This document shows positions 15,660-23,757 of a stretch of 32,942 nucleotides of DNA, one piece after another. A model generated the notes under the pieces. That model made no database searches, was not told where the DNA came from, and saw nothing but the letters and a program-made list of their open reading frames with translations. Numbering within the stretch: the first letter of the stretch is position 1; each line of letters starts with the position of its first letter. The DNA is from Bacteroidales bacterium (lineage in GTDB: Bacteria > Bacteroidota > Bacteroidia > Bacteroidales > UBA3824). The position numbers and the translations under genes were made by a program. The DNA lies in contig JAFPYT010000232.1 of the NCBI GenBank assembly GCA_017394445.1, forward strand, positions 1-32,942, in the 5' to 3' direction.

Positions 15660-18380
15660 ATGACCGATAAACTAACAAAATTGATATTAACCGTAATGGC
15701 GATATGTTTCTGCCTAACGCTTAAAGCGCAGACAGATAGCGACATAGCACGCCAGCGCGATAGTATCTCCAAACTTATCGAAAAGGAATCCGACCTTGCC
15801 AAACTTGCAGTTCTCTACAATCAATTGGCATACAAGCATCTTGCTCTTGACGACAATGCAAAATTAATTTCCTCAGCCGAAAAGTCTCTTTCGTATGCCC
15901 GTCAAAAAAATGTTGATGATATTGCCTACGACGATAATTTGTTGCTTGGCCGTGCTTACTCACAAACCGACAAACCCGAAGAGGCTCTCCATTGCTATCT
16001 TTCGGCTCAAAGTCTTGTAGACCGTAAAACTCCCGAAGGCGTTGTTACTTTGGCAGATATTGGTACTGAAATTGGTATGGTTTACTTTAATCGTGGACAT
16101 TACAACCGTGCCGCCGAAAACTTTTACGATGCGTTGAGAGTTTACGAAAGTGCCAACATCGACGACAAAGTGCGTCAAAGCTCCAATCAACTTGCCGTTT
16201 GTGCTTATCTTACACAAAATTATCATACTGCTGTTAAGTATTATAATCAATTGTTGGATTATTATACTGCCGATGGCGACAAGGATGCACAAAAGAATGT
16301 TCTGCGCCGCCTTGCCGATATTTTTCTTAAACAGCGCGATTACAACAAAGCGTTAGAAACCAATCGCACGCTTTACGATATGTGCGCAACCGATGGCGAC
16401 ACACCTACCGCACTCAATGCTCTCAATAATATCGCTTATTGTCAAGTGGCAGGAGGATCCAGCGATGGAGCTCTTGATATTTTCCGTCAGATTACAGCCA
16501 CCGACCAATTAGCAGGTGCTACCGACGACCAACTTGCCGGAACTTACACCAACATAGGTCTTTGCTACCAAAATATGGGTAAGAAAAATGAGTGCTACCA
16601 ATATCTTGGACAGGCTGCCGATATTCGCAAAAAGAATAACCAAGATGCCGAATTTTCGCAAGTTACCAACATAATGGCGCTTGTTTATCTTAAAGATAAA
16701 GACTTGCATAATGCCGAGCTTACCTGTCTCGAAGCTATTGACGCTGCCGAGCGTTCTGGTAATCCGCAATTGCAAGAGGATGCATATCAAACATATAATC
16801 AAATATTGCAGGCTAAGGGCGAATACGATAAAGCTTTAGATTATTATCAAAAATATCTTGCTTTGCGCGATTCGGCTCAATTGCACGAAATACTTGAAAC
16901 TCGCGACCGCGCCGACGACCTTCACAAACTTGAGGAGGCTGAAAAACGTTTTTCGGAAGAGATTGTTGATGTCGAAATTAGCGAACTTACCAACCGTCAG
17001 CTTCAACTTTTGGCTGAGGCTCAGCAGCGCAAAAACGAACTTCTTGCAAAAGACCTTGAGTTGCAAGAGGCAGAAAAAAACCGTTTGCGTCAGCAATTGG
17101 CTCTGCAGCGACAGAGAGAGGAAGCTGTCCGTCGCGATGCCGAAATTCAAAAGTTAGAGACGCAAAGGGCTCAGGATGAGGCGGAATTGGCACAAAAGGA
17201 AGCCGAGGAAAAATTGCGTCAAAGCGAAATCGAAGGTCTTGAATTTCAACGTAAACAACAAGAGGCAGAGTTAAAAGCCGAACGCGACGAAAAACGTATC
17301 TACCACCTTATTTTGGCGTTGTTTGGCGTAGTTGTTGCGGTATTTGTTGCCATCTTTATTATCGTTCGACGCAAAAACAAGAAACTCAACGAGCAGAAAC
17401 TCGAAATTGAATGTCAGAATGCCGCTCTTACCCAAAAGAACGAGGAGATTTCGTTGCAAAAGGAAAACCTCCAAATGGCAAACCAAGAGATTATGACAAT
17501 CAACGAGGAGATTGGTCGTCAAAAAGAGATTATCGAAAACAAAAACAAGTCGATTACCGACAGTATCATATACGCTCAACGTATTCAGCAGGCGGTATGT
17601 CCTATGCCCGAATTTTTGCGTAATTTCGGGTTAGATTATTTCTTGTTTTTCCGTCCAAAAGAGATTGTAAGTGGCGACTTTTATTGGTTTTATCAAGAAG
17701 GGTCGATAGTATTTTGTGTTGCAGCCGACTGTACGGGACACGGTGTTCCGGGCGCATTTATGAGTATGCTCGGCAACTCGTTGTTAACTAAGATTATCAA
17801 CGAACGCAAGCTTTTTGATCCGGGTACGATTCTCAACCAATTGCGCGATGAAGTAAAACGCGCACTTCATCAACAGGATATCCACTCTGAGCGCAAAGAC
17901 GGTATGGACCTTTCGCTTGTTAAAATCAACACCGATAATCTTGTTCTCGAATTTTCAGGAGCTAATAACAACGGATATCTTGTACGTAGATTTGCCAAAG
18001 GCGACCCCGAGGCACAGGCCGATATGCAAGGACGCGATTTTGTTTACGAAACTCCCGAACATTTGCTTCGCCTAATTACGCTCCCTGCCGAAAAAATGCC
18101 TATCGGCGTGTATATTCGTGATAATGAACAATTTACCACTAAAACAATGCAATTACAAAAAGGTGATTCAATATATCTTACATCCGATGGATACATCGAT
18201 CAGTTTGGCGGTCGCCATGGTCGTAAGTTCTTGTCGGTTAATTTTACACAAATGGTGGTAAAAATGAACTCTCTGCCAATGGAACAACAGCGCGATACTG
18301 TTATCAAAACCCACGAAGATTGGATTGGCGACTCTTTTGTGCAAATTGACGACATTATTGTCTTCGGATTGAGAATTTGA
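15660..18380 (+). CDS. TPR sensor with transmembrane helix and C-terminal SpoIIE/PP2C phosphatase domain
   Basis: The 906-residue protein is laid out as follows: signal peptide to about 23 (cleavage after LKA), a periplasmic helical region with TPR-like repeats to about 400, and a Glu/Gln-rich coiled coil at about 403-543. A transmembrane helix (LILALFGVVVAVFVAIFIIV) lies near 546-570, followed by a second coiled coil to about 635. The cytosolic phosphatase domain covers about 640-906, with metal-site motifs VSGDFYWF (about 670), AADCTGHGVPGAFMS (about 690), RKDGMDLSLV (about 745) and LTSDGYIDQFGG (about 840). SpoIIE-type phosphatases dephosphorylate anti-sigma-antagonist-like proteins, but no such target is visible here. 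Its placement between two TonB-dependent receptors suggests envelope sensing linked to uptake; this is inference. A purine-rich aaggaaag directly precedes the ATG, unusual for this genome. Confidence 0.88.
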   Translation: MTDKLTKLILTVMAICFCLTLKAQTDSDIARQRDSISKLIEKESDLAKLAVLYNQLAYKHLALDDNAKLISSAEKSLSYARQKNVDDIAYDDNLLLGRAYSQTDKPEEALHCYLSAQSLVDRKTPEGVVTLADIGTEIGMVYFNRGHYNRAAENFYDALRVYESANIDDKVRQSSNQLAVCAYLTQNYHTAVKYYNQLLDYYTADGDKDAQKNVLRRLADIFLKQRDYNKALETNRTLYDMCATDGDTPTALNALNNIAYCQVAGGSSDGALDIFRQITATDQLAGATDDQLAGTYTNIGLCYQNMGKKNECYQYLGQAADIRKKNNQDAEFSQVTNIMALVYLKDKDLHNAELTCLEAIDAAERSGNPQLQEDAYQTYNQILQAKGEYDKALDYYQKYLALRDSAQLHEILETRDRADDLHKLEEAEKRFSEEIVDVEISELTNRQLQLLAEAQQRKNELLAKDLELQEAEKNRLRQQLALQRQREEAVRRDAEIQKLETQRAQDEAELAQKEAEEKLRQSEIEGLEFQRKQQEAELKAERDEKRIYHLILALFGVVVAVFVAIFIIVRRKNKKLNEQKLEIECQNAALTQKNEEISLQKENLQMANQEIMTINEEIGRQKEIIENKNKSITDSIIYAQRIQQAVCPMPEFLRNFGLDYFLFFRPKEIVSGDFYWFYQEGSIVFCVAADCTGHGVPGAFMSMLGNSLLTKIINERKLFDPGTILNQLRDEVKRALHQQDIHSERKDGMDLSLVKINTDNLVLEFSGANNNGYLVRRFAKGDPEAQADMQGRDFVYETPEHLLRLITLPAEKMPIGVYIRDNEQFTTKTMQLQKGDSIYLTSDGYIDQFGGRHGRKFLSVNFTQMVVKMNSLPMEQQRDTVIKTHEDWIGDSFVQIDDIIVFGLRI

Positions 18381-18417
18381 TTTTGTTTGAATTGTACAAT
18401 AATTTTTTGAAAACACT

Positions 18418-21258
18418 ATGCCAAAGATGACTAAAACCATTCTAACATTGTTAGCAACACTTGTTGTAAGTGTTTCGTTTGCACAACAGACTGTTACGGG
18501 TACGGTTTTCGACAACAACCACAAGCCTTTGATGGGTGCCTCTGTTACAATTGATGGCACTAATATAATGACTCTTTCTAAGTCTGACGGCTCTTATTCC
18601 ATAGTTGTTCCCGAAGAATATGCTACCAATCCTATAGTAATTAGATATGTAGGTTATACTCCAAAGTATTTGTTTTCAAAAAGTTCTACTGATGTGGTTT
18701 TTGAACCCGAAGTTGTAAAAGATTTTGAAGATGTGTATGTTACCACGCAGAAACGTTTGCAGTCGAGTATCGAAGTACCTATTGCGTTAACGGCTTTAGA
18801 CAACGAGCGTTTGTATGAGCTTAATGCTACCTCTATCGACGAGGTTAGCGGGTTTGTTCCAGGGTTTAATGCCATTATCCAAAGTCAAAATAAGAGCGGC
18901 TATGCTATTAGAGGTGTAACAAGCGATGGTATGGAAAGTTTTTTCCAGCCGCGTATTTCGGTATATCTCAACGGTGTGTCGGCTTCGCGTTTGCAAAGTT
19001 CGGTTATTGGCGTTTATGATATGGAACGTATTGAGGCTGTTCGTGGACCACAAGGTACGCTTTTTGGTCGAGGTGCTGAGATTGGTGCTGTACACTTTAT
19101 TACCAAACGTCCCGAAAATGAATTCTCTGCTCAGGTTGAAGCCAACTATGGTACTTATAATCAGCGTGGAGCTAAAGGATATGTTAATCTTCCGATGGGC
19201 GAAAAAGTTGCCGACCGTTTTGCTTTTTATTACAACTATCACGATGGATATATCAAAAACCTTGCAGGTGGTACTCTCAACGGTATGAATTCCATAGGTT
19301 TGCGAAATACCCTGAGAATTGCTGGAAATTCTGAATCTGAATTAAATCTTATTCTTGATTATCAATACGATAACACTCCTGGAGTAAGTTTCAAATCAAG
19401 CACATTAGCACCAGTAGGAGGCGATACAAGTCCCTACACAGCTGCATATCTCAATGGCGGCACGCATCTTGGAGTAAAACGTCACATGGCTGGTGTTACT
19501 TTAGATTATTCTCGTAGCCTTGGTGAACATTTAAGTATGTCGAATATTTTAGGTGTTCGCGAATCAGATGCCGATGAGTTTTTTGATGCTGATGGTTCTT
19601 ATCTTCGTTTGATCGACAGCGAAGAGGAAGCTCATGCATATCAGATTAGTAACGAATTTCGACTCAACTGGGACGGAGGGCAACGTCTTAATGGATTTAT
19701 TGGCGCGAGTGTTATGTACGAAAATTGCGACCATCAGTTAATACTTCAGTGCAATCAAAAAGAGTTTTACCCCAATGTGGTAGCTAAACAGGTAAAAGCG
19801 CAAACCGAAGGGTTTCCATCAATGGTATCGCAAGGAGTAAAACAAGGTCTTGAAGGTTTTAAACAACAGCTTTTGAGTCAATATCCTGCAGCATATTCCG
19901 ATCAAATTAACCAACTACTTGATGCTTATAGCGATGCCGTTTGTCCTCAGATTCAAACCTCTCTCTCCGACAAAATGTATAGTTGGTACAACTCAAACCA
20001 ATGGGATAATATCCCTGATTTTTTGGGTGATACTCAGGGTGTAGTGAATGGGGTTTTGGTAAATACACTTAATGCAATGATGGCGCAAAATCCTATGATT
20101 GGGCAGTTGCTTAACGGTGCAACCGCCGATCAAGTGGTTTCCCAATTAAATATTGGAGAACAGTTGGCACAAAATGATGCCTTCAAAGTTCTTGCTTCGG
20201 CTTCAGGTGTTGCTACGGACGAAAATTACCAAGAAAATCAAACCAACTATACCCACAACTTAGAAACCGACGTTTTCCTTGACCTTAGTTGGAATGTAAT
20301 CGATAATTTTTATATAACTATGGGTCTTCGTGGTACATACGAGCGTCAAAAAACCGGTTATATGTCTACCGCTATGACAATGCCTATGGTTGGATCAATG
20401 ATATACGTATCGTCAAATGGCGAAACTGTTTGGACTGAAGCTGACTATTTTTCGTTTGTTGGTCGTTTGGTGTTTAACTATATGCTCAACAGAACCAACA
20501 ACTTATATCTTTCGTTGTCGAAAGGACACCGCCCCGGCGTTGTATATTTTGATTACGACCCCAACAAACCCGGCAAACTTCAGCCCGAGGCCATATATAG
20601 CTTAGAATTAGGTATTAAAGGTAATGTTTTTAGCAATACACTCTCTTACGCAGCATCGTTTTATCGTTACAATTGGCTTCATTTTCAAAGTTCCACAGCT
20701 TCTTTTAAGGATGATGGAAGTATAGGTTACACTACTACCGACAAAGGTAAAGCTTCTTCAACAGGTGCTGAGATTTCGTTGAAATACTATTTTGAGCGTT
20801 ATGCTTCGATATTTGCCGATCTTAACTATACCGATGGAAAATTTGCCGACAAAGACGAGGATGGTAATCCTCAGCAATGGGCAGGCAATAGTTTCCGCTT
20901 AAGTCCTAAAAATACATTCGACTTTGGTGCTGATGTGGTTTATCCTTTGCACAATAGATATAATTTATATTTCCGTCCCAATTTTACCTTTATGGGCAAG
21001 ATATTTTTTGAGGATAATAATAAAGAAGAACTTTCGCAAGAAGGCTATAGCACCCTGAATGCCACCCTTGGCGTACGCTTTACTCGTAACCGTATGACAT
21101 ACGATTTTGCACTTTGGGGTAAAAATATTGCTAATTCAGAATACTTGATTGATGCTGGCAACGCAGGTCAATCTATCGGTTTCCCCACATTTGTAGCAGG
21201 TTCACCTGCAACTTTTGGCGTAAGAGTAATTTTGGGAGTAAAAAATATTAACCGTTAA
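18418..21258 (+). CDS. TonB-dependent receptor with N-terminal CarboxypepD-regulatory-like domain
   Basis: The 946-residue precursor has a signal peptide ending SFAQ; a second ATG at 18427 would also fit. A carboxypeptidase-regulatory-like beta domain covers about 22-105 (TVTGTVFDNNHKPLMGASVT, SDGSYSIVVPEEY). A plug follows at about 108-235 with IDEVSGFVPGFNAII, AIRGVTSDG, RIEAVRGPQGTLFGRGAEIG and VHFITKRP. The barrel contains an unusual, largely helical insertion at about residues 447-600 (for example FKQQLLSQYPAAYSDQINQ and VVSQLNIGEQLAQNDAFKV). The very C-terminus, GVRVILGVKNINR, is not the usual aromatic ending and extends beyond the last strand. The plug and barrel look like iron-complex receptors rather than SusC. 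The gene is 37 bp downstream of the SpoIIE sensor, so cotranscription is likely. Ligand unknown. Confidence 0.86.
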   Translation: MPKMTKTILTLLATLVVSVSFAQQTVTGTVFDNNHKPLMGASVTIDGTNIMTLSKSDGSYSIVVPEEYATNPIVIRYVGYTPKYLFSKSSTDVVFEPEVVKDFEDVYVTTQKRLQSSIEVPIALTALDNERLYELNATSIDEVSGFVPGFNAIIQSQNKSGYAIRGVTSDGMESFFQPRISVYLNGVSASRLQSSVIGVYDMERIEAVRGPQGTLFGRGAEIGAVHFITKRPENEFSAQVEANYGTYNQRGAKGYVNLPMGEKVADRFAFYYNYHDGYIKNLAGGTLNGMNSIGLRNTLRIAGNSESELNLILDYQYDNTPGVSFKSSTLAPVGGDTSPYTAAYLNGGTHLGVKRHMAGVTLDYSRSLGEHLSMSNILGVRESDADEFFDADGSYLRLIDSEEEAHAYQISNEFRLNWDGGQRLNGFIGASVMYENCDHQLILQCNQKEFYPNVVAKQVKAQTEGFPSMVSQGVKQGLEGFKQQLLSQYPAAYSDQINQLLDAYSDAVCPQIQTSLSDKMYSWYNSNQWDNIPDFLGDTQGVVNGVLVNTLNAMMAQNPMIGQLLNGATADQVVSQLNIGEQLAQNDAFKVLASASGVATDENYQENQTNYTHNLETDVFLDLSWNVIDNFYITMGLRGTYERQKTGYMSTAMTMPMVGSMIYVSSNGETVWTEADYFSFVGRLVFNYMLNRTNNLYLSLSKGHRPGVVYFDYDPNKPGKLQPEAIYSLELGIKGNVFSNTLSYAASFYRYNWLHFQSSTASFKDDGSIGYTTTDKGKASSTGAEISLKYYFERYASIFADLNYTDGKFADKDEDGNPQQWAGNSFRLSPKNTFDFGADVVYPLHNRYNLYFRPNFTFMGKIFFEDNNKEELSQEGYSTLNATLGVRFTRNRMTYDFALWGKNIANSEYLIDAGNAGQSIGFPTFVAGSPATFGVRVILGVKNINR

Positions 21259-21263
21259 TAAAA

Positions 21264-21290
21264 ATACCCCCCGTGTTTGGCGGAGGGTAT
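21264..21290 (-). terminator. terminator for the minus-strand VWA operon, between convergent genes
   Basis: The stem atacccccc(g)...(c)ggagggtat has one mismatch and a 7-base loop. Read on the minus strand it is followed by ATTTTTATT, a good U-tract, so it should stop the VWA transcript. It may also help end the + strand receptor transcript, though the + side lacks a T-run. Confidence 0.7.
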
Positions 21291-21317
21291 AATTATAAGC
21301 ACATTGGTTTAATCATT

Positions 21318-22238
21318 TTACAACATCATCGGCGGATGGTAATTGCTGTCGGTGGTGGTAGTTTTTGTTGTGTTATCCACAGTTGCAGTGTTGTTTGTAA
21401 CTGTATTTGTGGCTGTTACCGTCGCAGCATTATCTTTGTAATATTTGTTGTAATGCTCAATGGCAAGGCGGGCAATCATGTTAGAAATATTGGCATCGGT
21501 GTTGTCTTCTACACTGATAAAGTGGTCGCCGAGAAGTTCTTCCCAACATCTTTTTACAGGTGCTGTGCTTCCTACCCAGTCGAGAATGTTGATGTGGTAG
21601 ATTTCCCAATTTTTGCGAGCCTCGTCGATAATTTCGCCCGAAGTCATATTTTTTTCGGCACTGCCGAATATATCATTCATGTCTTTTTTGGCATAATTGG
21701 CGTGGTTTGGTTCGTCGCCAATGGTAATGAGCAGACCTTTTTTACCACGTTTGTTGATAGCATCGCATTTGGTGTGACGGGCTGCAAAATAGTAGACAAG
21801 TGTGGTGCTTTCGCCGCCGTTGCCACCGCCGCCGCCCTCAAGATAAATCGACGTAAGCCATTTTTCCATAAGTTCGTCGCTTGCCTCAAACTGACCTACT
21901 TGTAAAGGATAATCATCGCAGAGGTGGTCGCCGTATGCCACAAAGCAGAGTTGCGGACAAGGAACGCCTTCGTCGAGGATTTTTTTCATCACCTCGGGAA
22001 AATCGTTTTTGATTAAGTGCGCTGGCACGTGACCCATGCTTCCCGTTACATCAAGACCAATGATTATTGGCAGAGTATCGGGGTGTTCTTCGGTTTCGCA
22101 ACATTCGCGTATTGCTCCTTTCGGATTCATTTTTGCATCCATTGTGGTTTGAGTAAAAATCTCTTCCATTGATGCTTTTTCATATTTTACGCTGCGCCTC
22201 ATTTGCGCTGTGTCGTAAGAATAGTATCCTGCTCCCAT
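21318..22238 (-). CDS. VWA-domain protein with MIDAS motif, function unknown
   Basis: The 306-residue soluble protein (no signal peptide or membrane segment seen) has an N-terminal lead MGAGYYSYDTAQMRR and the VWA strand IIIGLDVTGSMG with MIDAS residues Asp63, Thr65 and Ser67 (D-x-T-x-S variant). It also has CFVAYGDHLCDDYPLQ, the glycine run LEGGGGGNGGEST, LLITIGDEPNH, and a Thr/Asn-rich disordered tail from about 270 ending HPPMML. I recall related VWA proteins with the same YYS...GLDVTGSMG...LEGGGGGN layout in bacterial genomes and large phages, but without a defined role. VWA/MIDAS proteins bind protein partners through a divalent metal. It lies 2 bp downstream of a 126-residue partner on the same strand, which is the obvious candidate interactor. 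Confidence 0.75.
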   Translation of the reverse strand: MGAGYYSYDTAQMRRSVKYEKASMEEIFTQTTMDAKMNPKGAIRECCETEEHPDTLPIIIGLDVTGSMGHVPAHLIKNDFPEVMKKILDEGVPCPQLCFVAYGDHLCDDYPLQVGQFEASDELMEKWLTSIYLEGGGGGNGGESTTLVYYFAARHTKCDAINKRGKKGLLITIGDEPNHANYAKKDMNDIFGSAEKNMTSGEIIDEARKNWEIYHINILDWVGSTAPVKRCWEELLGDHFISVEDNTDANISNMIARLAIEHYNKYYKDNAATVTATNTVTNNTATVDNTTKTTTTDSNYHPPMML

Positions 22239-22240
22239 GA

Positions 22241-22621
22241 TTATTTAATTTTGCTGGTCCAACTTGGTATTAGTTCTTTAATTTTTTCTGCCTCAGGATA
22301 AGCTCCAAAAAGGCTTTCGTAGCGGTCTACCACTATTTCGAGTATGATAAGGTCGTTGCGGCGGTCGATTCCGATTTGGATGTCCTTATCTTTAAACTTT
22401 GCAGCGTCAAAATCGCCCGGCACCACTTGTGTGCTTGTGATGTTTGATGGGCAGAGGTCGAGAATGAGGTTGTCGCGTTGACGGTCGTATTGGCGGATTC
22501 GGCGCAAACGGTCTTCGATGTCGCGTCGGTATTCAATTTCGGTATCTTCTGCGATACCTTCTGCGCGGTCTTCGCGTATTTGGCGAAACGATGCGGTTAA
22601 ATAGTCTTTAAATTTTGCCAT
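22241..22621 (-). CDS. small conserved-looking protein paired with the VWA gene, unknown family
   Basis: This 126-residue protein is rich in charged residues, with a helical N-terminal half full of Arg/Asp/Glu (AKFKDYLTASFRQIREDRAE, IEYRRDIEDRLRRIRQYDRQ). A more globular second half contains KFKDKDIQIGIDRRNDLII and EIVVDRYESLFGAYPEAEKI. I do not recognise a domain. It is the first gene of the minus-strand operon and ends 2 bp before the VWA start, so the two are almost certainly cotranscribed and probably act together. No signal peptide or membrane segment is seen, so it should be cytosolic. Confidence 0.68.
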   Translation of the reverse strand: MAKFKDYLTASFRQIREDRAEGIAEDTEIEYRRDIEDRLRRIRQYDRQRDNLILDLCPSNITSTQVVPGDFDAAKFKDKDIQIGIDRRNDLIILEIVVDRYESLFGAYPEAEKIKELIPSWTSKIK

Positions 22622-22673
22622 GATGTTAAAGTTTTAAATTATTTTTTTTGTTATTATATACGATTTGACTTTG

Positions 22674-22681
22674 CAAAAGTG
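22674..22681 (-). promoter_or_regulatory. weak candidate -7 element for the VWA operon
   Basis: On the minus strand this reads CACTTTTG, one mismatch from TAnnTTTG, about 53 bases before the ATG of the small protein. A possible -33 TTTG (22705-22708) is 23 bases further away, a poor spacing. It is the best candidate I see in the 185-bp divergent region shared with ispE. Confidence 0.3.
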
Positions 22682-22740
22682 AATAACTTTGCGTAAAAAT
22701 CACACAAAGAAAGTGTTAAAAAATGTTAAACGCTGTAAAA

Positions 22741-22772
22741 TTTGCATTTTGAGTAAAGTTTTCTTATCTTTG
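22741..22772 (+). promoter_or_regulatory. consensus promoter for ispE
   Basis: TTTG (22741-22744), a 20-base spacer and TATCTTTG (22765-22772) are a perfect match to the Bacteroidota promoter consensus. The ispE ATG lies 34 bases past the -7 box. Confidence 0.78.
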
Positions 22773-22806
22773 TAAGAGAATAAAAGATTTTAACAAGAAA
22801 AAAGAT

Positions 22807-23604
22807 ATGATAGTATTTCCTAACGCCAAAATCAACATCGGGTTAGACATAACCGCCCGTCGCAGCGATGGTTTTCACGACATCGAAACCGTATTTTACC
22901 CTGTTAGGCTGTGCGATTGCCTTGAATTTGTAGAAAACCATACCGACGTCGACACCTTTGTAACATCTGGAATAGAAATACCCTCCGACGGCAAGCCTAA
23001 CCTTGTGCAAAAAGCATTAAACATAGTTCGTCGCAAATACGATGTGCCACCGTTGGATATACACCTATTAAAAAAGATTCCCACAGGAGCGGGACTTGGC
23101 GGCGGCTCGTCGGATGGCGCATTTATGATAAACGCCTTGGATTATTATTATCATTTTGGAATACCTGAAAATGAGCGACTTGAAATGGCTGCATCGTTGG
23201 GAAGCGACTGTGCTTTCTTTATAAAAAACACGCCGTCGTTTGCAACAGGTAGGGGAGAAGTTTTTAGTGAAATCTCCATGCCCGACAATCTTAATATTGT
23301 GATAGTTAAGCCAGATGTATCAATTTCAACACCGATGGCATACTCTAAGGTAAAGCCACAAACACCAAAATATAGCCTGAAAGAATCGGTGCAGAAACCC
23401 GTATCGCAGTGGAAAGATTTGGTAAAGAATGATTTTGAGGAGTTTTTGTTTCCTGATTTTCCGTTGCTTGGCGCAATTAAGCAGCAACTATACGAAAGCG
23501 GCGCGGTTTACGCTTCAATGACAGGAAGCGGTTCGGCATTGTTTGGAATTTTTGACCATGAGCCCTTGCTTAGCGAACAATTAAACAAAATACTAATCTT
23601 GTAA
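22807..23604 (+). CDS. ispE: 4-diphosphocytidyl-2-C-methyl-D-erythritol kinase
   Basis: IspE phosphorylates the 2-hydroxyl of CDP-methylerythritol with ATP in the MEP route to isoprenoid precursors. The 265-residue cytosolic GHMP kinase has the N-terminal PNAKINIGLDI with the family lysine, RRSDGFHDIETVFYPV, and the ATP-binding loop IPTGAGLGGGSSDGAF at about 95-110. It also has AASLGSDCAFFI and the C-terminal YASMTGSGSALFGIF. All these are diagnostic for the family and length is normal. It has its own consensus promoter and appears monocistronic: the gene upstream runs on the other strand and the sensor gene downstream has a separate promoter candidate. Confidence 0.95.
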   Translation: MIVFPNAKINIGLDITARRSDGFHDIETVFYPVRLCDCLEFVENHTDVDTFVTSGIEIPSDGKPNLVQKALNIVRRKYDVPPLDIHLLKKIPTGAGLGGGSSDGAFMINALDYYYHFGIPENERLEMAASLGSDCAFFIKNTPSFATGRGEVFSEISMPDNLNIVIVKPDVSISTPMAYSKVKPQTPKYSLKESVQKPVSQWKDLVKNDFEEFLFPDFPLLGAIKQQLYESGAVYASMTGSGSALFGIFDHEPLLSEQLNKILIL

Positions 23605-23660
23605 TCTACTGAAATTTAATTTATTAATAAAATATTAAAAAAATCCTTAGATTTTGGAAT

Positions 23661-23668
23661 TATATTTG
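23661..23668 (+). promoter_or_regulatory. -7 promoter element for the sensor operon
   Basis: TATATTTG matches TAnnTTTG exactly, 89 bases before the first sensor ATG. No good TTTG is found at the -33 position, so an activator or alternative upstream contact may be needed. The region between has no other strong candidate. Confidence 0.5.
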
Positions 23669-23757
23669 CCAAAAAGTTTGTAATTTAGTCAACTAAAATT
23701 ATATAGTAACAGTTTAGCCTGAAAAAAGGTTTTGTGATTGCAACATATTGATTATAA

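Noticed and set aside
21273..21905. 210-residue + strand frame across the VWA gene
   Set aside because: Lies antisense to the VWA gene, whose MIDAS and other motifs are clear; its start overlaps the terminator hairpin.
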